Below are positions 1-10,321 of a stretch of 64,000 nucleotides of DNA, one piece after another; positions within the stretch are counted from its first letter, which is position 1, and every line of letters begins with the position of its first letter. The notes below the pieces were generated by a model. That model was not told where the DNA came from. It saw only the letters and a program-made list of their open reading frames with translations, and made no database searches. Source of the DNA: Cheiracanthium punctorium (lineage: Eukaryota > Arthropoda > Arachnida > Araneae > Cheiracanthiidae). The stretch is taken from positions 62,001 through 126,000 of the forward strand of contig JAWZYV010010258.1 in assembly GCA_038373885.1 (NCBI GenBank). The letters are read 5' to 3'. A program made the translations under genes and the position numbers.

Positions 1-1
1 T

Positions 2-333
2 GAAACAAATTCCGTAACTTTTTTCGGTACATTAGAGCGTTGTTACACATTCTTTTCTATGCCTACACACCGCTGGGAAGTTCTGATTACTGCAACAGGG
101 AAGACACTAAAAAGAGTCCACGATACACGATGGAGCGGAAGCAGTAGATATGACATGGATTCATTATAAGGTTATTTTGACAGCATTAGAAAAACTAACA
201 GAGCCAGCAACTAAGAAATTTGGGTTTCAGCAACTAAGAAATTTGGCAAACAAATTTAAATATCTTGCACCAGCCAAGCTACTAGACATTAGCGACGACT
301 TTAATTTAGAGTATATATGTTATGACATTGATG
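2..333 (+). pseudogene. ZMYM1-like hAT transposase pseudogene, segment 1
   Basis: This is the first visible piece of a cut-and-paste hAT transposase of the ZMYM1-like (TTF-type zinc finger plus hAT dimerisation) kind. Frame 2 is open from the window edge to a TAA at 167-169. It carries the family blocks FFGTLERCYTFFS, HRWEVLI and LKRVHDTRWS (the last matches the conserved TRW block of this family). The frame then shifts, and a second open stretch from base 150 runs through LEKLTEP and LLDISDD up to base 333, where a hAT element interrupts it. The reading frame resumes in phase at 6322 when the insert and one copy of its 8-bp target duplication are removed. The N-terminal part lies outside the window. 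The frameshift near 165-175 and the downstream stops mean that it is dead. Assignment rests on motif recognition, not on a database search. Confidence 0.75.
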
Positions 334-1313
334 CAGGGCCGGTCTAAGGCGTGCGCACACGTCCGATTTTTCGGAGGGGCGCCGAAATGAGAAAAATACG
401 AGGGTGACTTAGAAACTTTTCAGGTACAGCTAAATGGTACAAGTCAAACTTAGCAAATTTTGGAAGTATTCAAAATAATCCCCTCTTTCGTTTCACAAAG
501 TTTAAAAGCCTCAAACCATCCATTTATGGGAATGGATGCAAAATATGCTTTTACAACCTCATCAGTCTCATCTTCGGAGTGATAATGGCCACAATGTAAA
601 TTCTTCTTGAGATGAAGCAAGGCGCGACTATAGACTGAATTCTCGGAGGGGGGCCATTGAGGTCTCTAAATTGTTCAAAATGCAAATTGAACGCATGAAG
701 TCGTGAAGTATTCGAATGTAAAGCTGTAAAACAAAATTTCGGAGGGGGCCATAGCCCTCTCACTGAAGCCGCCCTTGATTAAAAGATAGCCAAAAGTCAC
801 ACATAGCAAGATCAGGGGAATAGGGTGATATTCTATCACTTTGATATGTTTTTGTTCAAGAAATTCCACTGTCAATCTTGATGTATGAGAAGATAACATT
901 GTCATGATAAAACATGAGTCCCTTTTATTAACTTCTTGAAGAATTTCTGGAAGACACTTAGTGTTGTACAAGTTAGCTGTAACTGCCTTCTGTCCCTCTC
1001 TTCTGAAAAAAACGGCATACATTCCTACTTTCATTGCTCGTTGTCTTTTCACCATTGTTGACATCTTCAAAGACCCGTACTTTAATTACTTGACTTGCTG
1101 GAACGTCAAAAAACGGTATGTACCTTTCATCACCAGTTACGGTTTTAGAAATAAGGCGGTACCCACCATCGTTAAGTAGTTTTGGGGTTTCTGTGCAGAT
1201 TCACAAACTCCTGGTGCTCTGTTAAATTATGGGGGACCCAACGACAAACTAATTTTTTTTCATATGCAGTTCTTCGTGAATGATTTTTTGTATAACTGCA
1301 GATACAATGTTAA

Positions 1314-1827
1314 CCCTTTGAGGAGCAACCCTTTCCCAATGCTGAAAAAAGGGCATCCGTTTCCATCGCTCGACTTAACTACGAGCAACATGGAGGACGA
1401 TCGAAACGTTCATCGCGTGCCACAGATCTAGAGACCCCCCTTTTTGACGCAGCTGGCTGTGCGCGGGCACAGCCAGCTGTCGTCAAAAAAGGGTCTCTAG
1501 ATCTGTGGCACGCGATGAACGTTTCGATCGTCCGCCATCTTGCTGGTAGTTAAGTCGAGCGATGGCAACGGCTGCCCTTTTTTCAGCATTGGGCAATCTA
1601 TCGAGCTGTTCTCGCATTCTTCCATTTTTCAGCAGATGTCAGTTCTGTTAAAAATAATCGTGACAATTTTTTTTACGGGAAATGACGTGCTAAAAAGTAA
1701 AGGATTCTAGTGGAGCTATGTCACCCGCAACTATTTTTATAGAAATCAAATCTATTCTTCGTGACTGGCAACAGTCAAAACGTCAGAGTTTGGTGTTCCC
1801 AGAGCGGGACCACTGAGCGTTAAAGGG
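1314..1827 (+). mobile_element. piggyBac-like palindromic MITE, copy 1
   Basis: The element is bounded by TTAA on both sides (1310-1313 and 1828-1831), with termini CCCTTTGAGG and CGTTAAAGGG. TTAA duplications and CCY termini are the piggyBac signature. The left half holds a near-perfect inverted repeat of about 128 bp per arm (1335-1462 against 1467-1593), with only a few bases between the arms. It includes a 12-bp GC-rich stem, AGCTGGCTGTGC. The remainder (1594-1827) has no mirror partner. It has no coding capacity. Related copies lie at 9789, 42847 and 59973. Confidence 0.75.
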
Positions 1828-3132
1828 TTAAATTACTTGTTCATTATGCATAATTTGGTAAGTGTAGCAATGATCATCGATTAACATTCTTTGTATAGCG
1901 AACGCATTTTTTGGAATTACAGCTCACAAGTTCTTCCTGTGTGTTCTTCATCCAGGAGAGAACTTCAACCTCTACGAAATTCTGTGAGACAGTTGAATAC
2001 AGTAGCATGAGAATGAGCTTCGTTTCCGAATGCTAATTGTAGACGTTGTTGATTTAACTTTGTTTATTGATTCTTGTTTATTTAACCCCACTTTAAAATC
2101 ACAGAAAATCTGAGCGCGATAATGCTCTCCTGTCAACTCCATTTCCCTTACTTTCAAAATTTATTCTACTTCAAATAAATTGCAATTGCTGCGACAAATT
2201 ATCGGCTGCGACCATAAGAGTTCAAATTTTTAACATTGTTTTTTTTATTTCGACTATCGGCCACTGTCTCAAAAATTTCAGAGTAACCTTCGTTGTATAT
2301 GAAAAATAATATGAAGAAAAAAAACTATAAATGTTTTATGTAATATTTAAGGTACAGGCACATTATCCTTTTGAATATATTAACTTTGTTCAACTAATGT
2401 AATAATAGACTGGCTCCAAGCGTTTCCCTACTTTATTATGAGAGAACTGAACAGTTGTAGATAGCCATAATCATTATCCCATGTTTAGTTCATTTATTAT
2501 TCAAGTTGATATTTAATTTTTTCAGAAATCAAATAAATCTTCTGTTGTTGTTATGAAATATTCCTGTTATTCTCTACCTGCAAGGAGAAAAAAAAAGATA
2601 CCGCTCTCATCTAGAACGAATAGATGGCTGTTTTCTGCTTGCCAAAACTAGAAAAATAGATCGTAGAATGATGCGTGTAGGTGATACACACAACTTGTAT
2701 CGACGAAAGGGTCAAGAATTTGTAATCCGTAGTGTTCTGGATAATCACAGCAGAATGACTCGTTTGTGTAACGAGAAATTATCGTTAGGATTTTGGAGCA
2801 CTAGAATGACCTTTTGTGAGTCTACCCGCTAGCGTATGGAACAATTTATAGATATTTTCATCTGGGTGCAAGCACCAGATTATAGAGGAGAGATCTAAAA
2901 ATTGGTTAAGTAGCCCCAGAAATGTCTCGTTCTATGATTTATAGGGAGTACATAGACTCATAAATTCTAGTTCCACCAATTATTTTCTACATGTCAGTGG
3001 CGTATTTTTTTTCTCAGTGTGGCATGACAATAAACTGAATAAAAGAATTCGTTTGGAATTTAATTTTTACGCGAGTACAGTACAGTGCACCTAGTTGAAA
3101 TTTGAAAAATCAGTTAAAATAATTGTCGCCCA

Positions 3133-3480
3133 AGGGGTGCAGTGGCTAACATTGGCGCAAATTTGCATGTAACATTTCGGGGGCAAAATGTTTCCTATTG
3201 TACAAAATACCGTTTTTAAATAGGTGATGTCTGAATTTCCTTGAATTTTAGGGGGATGGAGGCAATTGCCCCCTCTTGCCCTTAGTGAGTTTCGTCTATG
3301 GTGGCTAAAGAACCATTCTATCACGCCTTGAGCCCGGGTTCGATTCCCGGCATTGGGGTGGGGTGTAAACTCGTCCTTACCTTCATAGGAATAACGTTAG
3401 CCGGTGTCCCCATAATAAAATGACCAATACCTTTCAGGCCCTTGTAGTGGCGAATGTCAAATCGGTAAGTGCCGGCCCGT
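3133..3480 (+). repeat. tRNA-derived SINE (family 1), split by a MITE
   Basis: The tRNA-like head has an A-box-like stretch, GTGCAGTGGCTAA, and a canonical B box, GGTTCGATTCC, at about 3338-3348. It is followed by a body with CTTCATAGG and CCCATAATAAAATGACCAA, shared with the SINE at 34803-35031. The head is interrupted at 3150-3300 by a 151-bp hAT MITE. The exact start and the 3' tail are uncertain, because a Helitron begins at 3486. Confidence 0.65.
3150..3300. mobile_element. 151-bp hAT MITE inside the SINE
   Basis: GTGGCTAA is present at 3142-3149 and again at 3301-3308 as a perfect 8-bp duplication. Both copies belong to the SINE head. The termini are CATTGGCGCAAA and the complement of TTTCGTCTATG, an imperfect inverted repeat. 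The body contains GGGGGCAAAATG and GCAATTGCCCCC motifs common in small hAT derivatives. It is non-coding. Confidence 0.7.
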
Positions 3481-5398
3481 TATCTTCTCTACTTATTATA
3501 AAAGAAGGTGTCTGTGTGTGTGTGTGTGTGTCTGTCGGCAGCGTTACGGACAAACGGCTACACCTAGAAACACCAAATTTGGTACTCGGGAAGATGTAAA
3601 TATGTAGTTGTGCACCTCGAAGCGATTTTTTCAAAATTCGACCTAGAATTTTTTTTATTTTATGTTTTATGCGATTTTTGGCATTTTTTCTCACCTAATT
3701 CGTAATAACGGCGGAAATTACGCTCGCAGCAAAACGGCATTTGTATCATCGGATAGAGGAGGAAATTTTCTTTTAAAAACAGTTTGTTCTGAATACGTAA
3801 CATGATTTACCGATTTTTAAGAATTTTTTTACTAAGCATCTGCTTCGCGATTGTTTTTCGTAAAATAATTTTAAAACTGTCGCATCTTGAATTCTATCCG
3901 TCATAACTTTTAGATATTTTGACAAATCGTGAAACATTCTTTTCTCCCTCTTTTAAAATAAAAACGAAAAAATTATGTAAATTAGATGATTTTTTACGAA
4001 TTTTAATGCAGCCTAATGTTTAGAATTTAATAGCATCAACGCGATCTTACGCCATTCATTACATTGCGATCACGGCACGAGAATTTATGTTCGGTTGTTG
4101 CCACAGAAAGGATTAGAAAAAAGGATTTTTTCAACCAATCGAGTTTTTAAATGGGATATCAGAATTTCAATTCGCAAGTGAGGATCTATGACGTCAAATG
4201 CTTTAAGATACGTAAAAATTACTCCATAATTTTAACTCATTTATTCCAGCTCTATTTTCAACACAGGGAGACGATATTTTGATTAAAATTTACTGTAGAA
4301 ATAAACTAAGAAATTCACGATTATTATTATTAGAAGTGGTATTTTAATCCGGTAGTTATTTAAAAATTGAAATGTTTTCACGGCGCTGAAAATGTTCATT
4401 TTAAAAGTTACAAAGTTCGTTTCAAAGCGCGATATATTAATTTTTTTCTATTTACTATTTTTATTTTTGGCATTTAATTTAGCGCAGACGTTGCCTAACA
4501 TACGCATGCAGGTTGCGAGTATAATTTTATTTTAACGTTGAATTACGTTCCTCCATAAAGGTTACATAACGCAAAGTTTTAATGATACCGTTTGAAAACA
4601 ATTATGCGAAATATCGAAATTAACTCCCTCAACCTACCGGGGTATCCTTTACGGCAGTCAAACAGTGACGTCATAAATAAAAAAATGCGTGAAATTTGTA
4701 AACTCTGCAACTCTAACGCCCTGTCACAATTAAAGTGGGAATAAGTAGCTCCTCGAGATTACACAGTTTGATGTTTTTCAGGAGACAGGACTATGGAGGA
4801 TATAAAAGATATCGCTATATTAGATACATGGATAGTTAAAATGGCACCCCTTGGATATTTTCTCCCCACAGTAAGATGAAATGGTTTGCAGCGCTAAATA
4901 CGCCCATCTTATCTATGTATAAATTAAATATATATGGAGAGTTTCCTTAATGGCAACCATTATGTGAAATGATTATTATTTATGCTAATGCGTAAATTGC
5001 AAAGAATCACCACAGAATCAAAAGATCCCATTGAGGCCAAATAATCTAAGCTGTTTCTTTAAAGGGAGCCTTGAAGAGGGAGAAGCGAATATAGATAGTA
5101 TTAATGTACGTAATAGGTAGTATTATTAGATTTGAAAAGATAATATGAATAAATCGCAATGTACCACGTTAATAAATATTTCATGAAATTAAAAGTGTCC
5201 TTTTTCAACGGTTGTCTTACAACCAACTAAACAAAAAGTAATTCTAATTTACGTTAATATATCCCGCAGTAATTTCAACAGAGGAGATTACTTGAACTTT
5301 TTTAAAAATGAAATTCTGTTTTGTCACATGCAGATATGATTTTAGTAGTAAAATATTCCCTTCTTCCCGTATGAAGAGCGGGTGCGCAGCTATTTTAA

Positions 5399-5528
5399 AA
5401 ACATCTCTTGAAAATAGCATAAATGAATTCAGAAGACCTCAAAACGTGTCAATACACCAAAATCTCGAAGTCGAATTTTTTCACGATTACAATACTTTCC
5501 TTATATGGTACATGTTCGGAAAGAGATA
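5399..5528 (-). repeat. Inserted block shared with 22797-22925
   Basis: This block is missing from the paralogous Helitron copy B, where the flanks GCAGCTATTTTAAAA and CCATTTCATGTAG nearly touch (near 36495-36525). It matches 22797-22925 in the opposite orientation, including GTACCAT.TAAGGAAAG and TCGACTTCGAGATTTTGG. It resembles one terminus of the repeat family that ends in ACTTCCTTATAC. No clear target duplication was seen. Confidence 0.55.
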
Positions 5529-5611
5529 AATGGTGCTCCATTTCATGTAGTGTCTTAGGTATTTAATGCTACAACTTGAGCCTAAAAAACAATATGATGT
5601 AGAAATAAGAC

Positions 5612-5778
5612 CAGGTACGTAGCCAGGAAATTTTTTCGGGGAGGGGATATGAGCCTGGAAATTTTTTCGAGGGGTATATGATCTTATATATGCATAAATA
5701 GACGGAATTTCATCACTAATCCAAAAATTTCGGGGGGGGGGGATATATCCCGATATCCCCCCTCTGGCTACGCCCCTG
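5612..5778. mobile_element. 167-bp hAT MITE (GGCGTAGCC type)
   Basis: The termini are CAGGTACGTAGCCAG and CTGGCTACGCCCCTG. The 8-bp duplication AATAAGAC is perfect (5604-5611 and 5779-5786). The interior has G-rich runs and GATATATCCC repeats. The paralogous site in Helitron copy B (about 36430-36440, inverted) is empty, which confirms the boundaries. Confidence 0.85.
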
Positions 5779-6321
5779 AATAAGACATTTTGAAAGCCAG
5801 GAGTTCTCTGCAAACCATTAAGCTTTCCACTTTTTTGATAGTGAATGACACTGACGTAGTTTTTTGAGTCATTATACTGCAATGATCAGGTTAGTACTCA
5901 TGACACAAACTTTACATTAAGAGTCAAATAATTTTGCTCTTTTTTTTTAATTCCACATCACGAATAATTTCGAATTACACATGTAAGGAAAATTTTCGTT
6001 TCCTACCGTGCGAAGAACGGGCACGCAGCTAGTAAATAAATAAATAAAAGAATCAGTGCTCAAGTCAATCGTTAAAAAAATAATAATGAAGAGGTACTAA
6101 ATACTTTGATGTATACTATTTCTTACTGCTTTTTAGTTTTAGATTTTGGTTTTTATTCCTTTTAAAATTCCAAAATCCAGTATTAGGTTCTCACAAATTT
6201 TAATTATAGAGTACCCATACCATTTTTGGGGGGTTTCATTAATCCATTTTCTTTGTAAGGGGCGCCAAAACTCATTCTTGCACACACAGCATTTTGCTCT
6301 TAGGCCGGCCCTGCGTTGATG

Positions 6322-6699
6322 TAGAAGAATTCAATCTCGAACGCGTGCGGCTAAAATCTTTAGTTGCTGCAACAGGGAACGAAGATGAATAATAAATTCA
6401 AGTCAACTTGATTTATTAAATTTCATTATACAATGTAAGCTGGAAATTAGCATCCCCAATATAATAATGTTACTTCGAATACTATTTCTGCCAATAGCTG
6501 TACGCAATGCCAGCTGTGAGAAGAGCTTCTCCAAACAAAACTTAAATTAATTAAAAATTATTCAAGATCAACAATGAGCACTCTAAGACTGACCAATCTA
6601 GCTATATTAGCTATTGAGCATCAAATGACTCATAAAATGGATATGGATAGTGTAATTAAAGATTTTACTATGAGGAAAAGCAGGAGAATAAAATTTTAG
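6322..6699 (+). pseudogene. ZMYM1-like hAT transposase pseudogene, C-terminal segment
   Basis: This is the continuation of the pseudogene at 2-333. The frame resumes in phase (VEEFNLERVRLKSL) and ends at a TAA at 6390-6392. Two further blocks in other frames then give the hAT dimerisation domain: ILFLPIAVRNASCEKSFSK (about 6480-6536), and after a frameshift KLIKNYSRSTMS, LAILAIEHQM and VIKDFTMRKSRRIKF, ending at TAG 6697-6699. The order (PVAVAS.ERSFSKLKLIK, RSTMSQERL, LAILSIE, DF..K.ARR) is that of ZMYM1-like hAT proteins, so the true C-terminus is present. The protein dimerises through this domain and cuts DNA in the nucleus. At least two frame changes and a stop codon mark it as inactive. 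Confidence 0.8.
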
Positions 6700-7010
6700 A
6701 TTAAATAAGTTTTATTTTTATTTCTGATATATGATAATTTTTATAATTATTTTGTCCATCAATAATTTATGCAATCTTTTCATTAAATGATTAAATAAAT
6801 TATTGTATTTTTTAATTGCATTGAATACATAAATTCTATTTTATTATTATACTACTATAATACAACTGTGTGTTTTTATAGAACAATTTAGAATTCAAAA
6901 CTTTTTTATCGCAAGTAAATTCCGTTTATTAGTAAAAATTAAAAAATTTTATAGAAAAAACTCTGAAGTATTTTCCTTGTTTTGTATAAACTTTATGGTA
7001 ATATCATATT

Positions 7011-7014
<4 letters not shown>
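6700..7014. other. AT-rich 3' flank of the hAT pseudogene
   Basis: Very AT-rich sequence, probably the 3' untranslated part of the old ZMYM1-like hAT element. I could not identify its right terminus. Nothing else is seen. Confidence 0.4.

Positions 7015-7057
<43 letters not shown>
7015..7057 (+). repeat. (TG)n microsatellite
   Basis: About 21 uninterrupted TG units. Immediately to the right is a truncated hAT end in inverted orientation, GCTATGCCACT, near 7102-7112. Confidence 0.95.
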
Positions 7058-8004
7058 AGGTGGCATATTTGGCATTTGCCCCGGGCGGCAGAAACCTATA
7101 CGCTATGCCACTATTCTGCGCTACTTTAAAAACTGAAAATTCACTCGTTTCCTAATTTCTAAGCGATTTTGCACTATTTTCAGCTCCATTTTCTTTCCGA
7201 GAGTAAAAAAAAAATTAATCATTTCAGTGACAAAATTAAATGTCGCAATTGATATGACGTCATATTGAAGTCACGGTCATGAGGCTTTGAAAGGAAAGTT
7301 GCGATTCCAATTCGTTTAAACTAGTTTTTCCAGATAACATAGTTTTTTTTTTTTTTTTTTCAGAAATAAAATGGTATCGTCTGAATGAAGCATTGATGCA
7401 AGAGAGGCTGTGTACACAAACAAAATGTTTCGAATGTGAAAAGTTTCTGCACTTTTCCAGAAGAGCATTAAATTCAATTTGGGTATATAATAAAAATTGA
7501 ATGCGAAGTTATTTATTTTAGGTTGACGAAGATTAGATATATTGAGCATAGACATATTTTCGTCAAATGCTTTTTCTAGCGCCCGTTGTAATTGCCACCA
7601 CAACGAGCTTTGACTTCTAGTATTAAAATAGTACCTTTGAAAGTATAGCATATTATTTAAGTTTAAAACTTTGAAATTTCTCTCAAAGAAAAGGATTATA
7701 CCACTGAACTACTCCACCATTCCGACAATAAGATGGTAGAACCTCTAACACTTGTTTTCAAGAGTTGTTTTGATTTCTTTACAATTTCTTTGCAGTTACA
7801 TAACAGAAAGAAGGAAACGACATTGGATGAGAAGGGAAACAGAAGGAATAATATGACAATTTGTTTAAATAAATAAATGTATTTAAGTAGAGAAAAAAAG
7901 GATAAAGGGGAAAAAATCTTTAATTTTACCAGTAGATTAATGAAAAAAAAAAAAAATAGATATATAAATTTTGAAAAAGAGAAAAAGTAAAACTAAGTTT
8001 TTAC
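7058..8004. other. No gene; truncated hAT end and AT-rich sequence
   Basis: This holds a partial hAT terminus (7060-7112, with CCCCGGGCGGC) lacking its partner. The rest is AT-rich sequence with homopolymer runs. Open frames here look random. Confidence 0.4.
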
Positions 8005-8012
8005 GTTCAGAT

Positions 8013-8989
8013 CAGTGATGCAACGGATATCAATTTGGCCGGATACCGAATATTCGGCCAAACTTTCAGCAGGATATTCGGTTATCCGGCAGCAGTATGT
8101 TTTCTTCTTTCTTGTTTTATTTTCACGAGTTTTCTTAGATGATTGTGCTATTACTTTTTTCTTTAAATTTTCTCATTAGTTTGAAAACATTTAGTAATTC
8201 AAAAATCATAAATCTTTTTGGGGTTCTTTCCATGAATTTTGCACCAGTTTTACTGGAATTAAAGTCACACAAATAACAATGTCGTGGATGTTCTCCCTCA
8301 AGAGTTAGATAAATATCTTAAAAGATCAGTTCACGAAAGAAAGACATCTCCATTCAACAGAGGCGTAGCCACGGGGGGCGGTTTAGGGGGGTCATAACCC
8401 CCCCATGAGAATTTTTTTGCCATACAAAATGCATATTCTTCACTACATTATCACACACGCGCATACATATATATGAGTTGTAGTAGTCGTAACCCCCCCC
8501 CCCATGAAAAATTTCTGGCTACGCCTCTGCCATTCAACTGTTGGAAAATCAGTGTAACAAATTTCCTAACTTAATCAAAATTATGGGGGGGGGGGATTTT
8601 TCTCACCAATCGATTTAAAGCGGGAAAAAAAACCGAATTCTTACAAAGAGATTGAAAAATAGTTTTTTTGTAGAATGATTTCTTTTAGTAATAATTTATT
8701 CCAATTAAAAAAAAAAAGATAGAAGTACTTAATTTCCCCCCTTTTCTATACGATAAAAATACATTCTAAAAAGTATTGAAAAAATATTTTCACAAAACTT
8801 AAACTTTTTCGCAATTTTTATTATTGGAGTTTTTAGAATTTATTCATTTATTATGCTTATTTATGTTATTTCTCTGTATATAATTTCAAACCAGATGTAC
8901 TGCCAGATATTTAAAATATCCGGCTACTGCCAATTATCCGGCATATTGGCCGGATGCAGTATGTTTGCCGTATATCCGTTGCATCCCTA
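8013..8989. mobile_element. 977-bp non-autonomous hAT with CCGGATA subterminal repeats
   Basis: The termini are CAGTGATGCAACGGATAT and the complement of ATATCCGTTGCATCCCTA. The 8-bp duplications GTTCAGAT (8005-8012) and GTTCAGAA (8990-8997) differ at one base. Both ends hold reiterated GGCCGGATA, ATATTCGGC and TATCCGGC motifs that could be transposase binding sites. It has no coding capacity. A younger MITE sits inside at 8358-8529. Confidence 0.8.
8358..8529. mobile_element. 172-bp hAT MITE (GGCGTAGCC type)
   Basis: The termini are CAGAGGCGTAGCC and GGCTACGCCTCTG, with a perfect 8-bp duplication CCATTCAA (8350-8357 and 8530-8537). The interior matches the MITE at 53098-53267, including TCATAACCCCCC and TATATATGAGTTGTAGTAGTCG. 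It is nested in the hAT at 8013-8989. Confidence 0.9.
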
Positions 8990-8997
8990 GTTCAGAA

Positions 8998-9784
8998 TAA
9001 ATTTTGAAAATGTTGAATTTATTTAGTACGATACTGAATCTTATATTTTGAAGTTTATTGTAAATTTCAGAAGAAAAAAAAAATATGTAGTCTGAATCAG
9101 TGTCACTAACCGGATTTTTTATTTTATTGAAATTAGGAGAATATATTTATCTTGGTTATTTTTTCTATTTTTGATATACTTATAATTATTAAGTAAGCAA
9201 TAGTTCTTTAATTTAAAGATACAACTATCCTAAATTATAATAAAAATGTTCTATTACAGAGAACAGAAATACTTTTCTCTCCTCTGACAAAAATAAATAA
9301 ATAAATAAATAAAATAAAAAATTCCCTGCGATTTCTCAGGTTAAGCTGGAAATTTCCAGTATTTTATCAAAATGCGCCTTTATTCCCCTGAGTTCCTCTG
9401 ACATGATTAGTAAAAAATTCCTTGTATTTTCCAGTTTTCATTCAGGCGTACGATACTGAAGTTCCGATTACATTTTTTACATTGTAACTTATTTTTAGAA
9501 ATTCCAATATAACGACCCTTTGTCGGAGGTATCTATCAGCAGAGGCGGAGCGAGGGCATGATGATTGGGAGGGGAGAACAATGAAATATGCCAACTCAAA
9601 CTTTGGAAAATTTCCAATTAGCCTCAATCAAAGTTGCCTGCTTCAAATCACCTTCTCCATCATTTCTTTTCATTATAACACTTTCAGCATCTTGATAAAG
9701 GGAAAAAATAAAGTTACTTCACTGTGCAACAAGTTCAGGCAGTGGCATATTCAAGGGGGGGGGGATAATTTTTAAGAATTCCGT
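8998..9784. other. No gene; unpaired hAT-like ends
   Basis: AT-rich sequence with an (AAAT)n run near 9290-9315. There are two orphan hAT-like left ends: CAGAGGCGGAGCGAGGG at 9540 and CAGTGGCATATTCAAGGGG at 9740. I found no partner termini for either. Confidence 0.4.
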
Positions 9785-9788
9785 TTAA

Positions 9789-10299
9789 ACCCTTTAAAGC
9801 GCAGTGTTCCCGCTCTGGGAACACCAAACTCGGACGTTTTGGCTGTTGCCAGTCACGAAGAATAGATCGGATTTCTATAAAAATAGTTGCAGGTGACATA
9901 GCTCCACGAGAATCCTTTACTTTTCAGCACGTCATTTCCCGTAAAAAAAATTGTCACGATTCTTTTTAACAGCACTGACATCTGCTGAAAAATGGAAGAA
10001 TGCGAGAACAGCTGGGCAGATTGCCAATGCTGAAAAAAGGGGCAGCCGTTGCCATCGCTCGACTTAACTACCAGCAAGATGACGGACGATCGAAACGTTC
10101 ATCGCGTGCCGCAGATCTAGAGACCCATTTTTGACGCAGCTGGCAGTGCCACACAGCCAGCTTTGGTCAAAAAAGGGGTCTCTAGATCTGCGGCACGCGA
10201 TGAACGTTTCGATCGTCCGCCATCTTGCTGGTAGTTAAGTCGAGCGATGGCAACGGCTGCCCCTTTTTCAGCATTGGGAAAGGGTTGCGCCTCAAAGGA
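9789..10299 (-). mobile_element. piggyBac-like palindromic MITE, copy 2
   Basis: This is the same family as 1314-1827 in the opposite orientation. It has the GCGCAGTGTTCCCGC end on the left and the GGGTTGCGCCTCAAAG end on the right. TTAA occurs beside both ends, with one extra or changed base at each (near 9785 and 10300). The long inverted repeat is retained (about 10022-10155 against 10158-10279), so copies 1 and 2 share the palindromic form. Confidence 0.7.
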
Positions 10300-10321
10300 T
10301 TAAACTCCTATTACTTCCCTG

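Larger units (their letters stand above)
3486..6032 (+). mobile_element. Non-autonomous Helitron, copy A
   Basis: The 5' end reads TCTCTACTTATTATAAAAG, followed by a (TG)n tract. The 3' end has the Helitron layout: a short GC hairpin around CGTGCGAAGAACGGGCACG, then CTAG at 6029-6032, followed by T. The 5' 560 bp are repeated in inverted orientation at 16615-17175. The 3' 1.45 kb are repeated inverted at 36183-39150. No Rep/helicase frame is visible. It carries a hAT MITE at 5612-5778 and an extra block at about 5399-5528. The body may itself be composite, since a second Helitron-like hairpin end occurs near 5362-5390. Confidence 0.65.
334..6313. mobile_element. Non-autonomous hAT element, 5.98 kb with later insertions
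   Basis: The terminal inverted repeats are CAGGGCCGGTCTAAG on the left and the complement of CTTAGGCCGGCCCTG on the right. The 8-bp duplications are CATTGATG (326-333) and CGTTGATG (6314-6321). They differ only by CG against CA, the usual CpG decay change. Subterminal GGGGCGCC motifs occur on both sides (near 375 and 6260). hAT elements make 8-bp target duplications and have termini of this kind. I see no transposase of its own. Most of its length is later insertions: a piggyBac-like MITE, a SINE with a nested MITE, and a Helitron. Confidence 0.8.

Noticed and set aside
3310..3360. tRNA gene suggested by GGTTCGATTCC
   Set aside because: The A and B boxes belong to a SINE with a shared body sequence; the same holds for 34878, 29110, 14185 and 44390.
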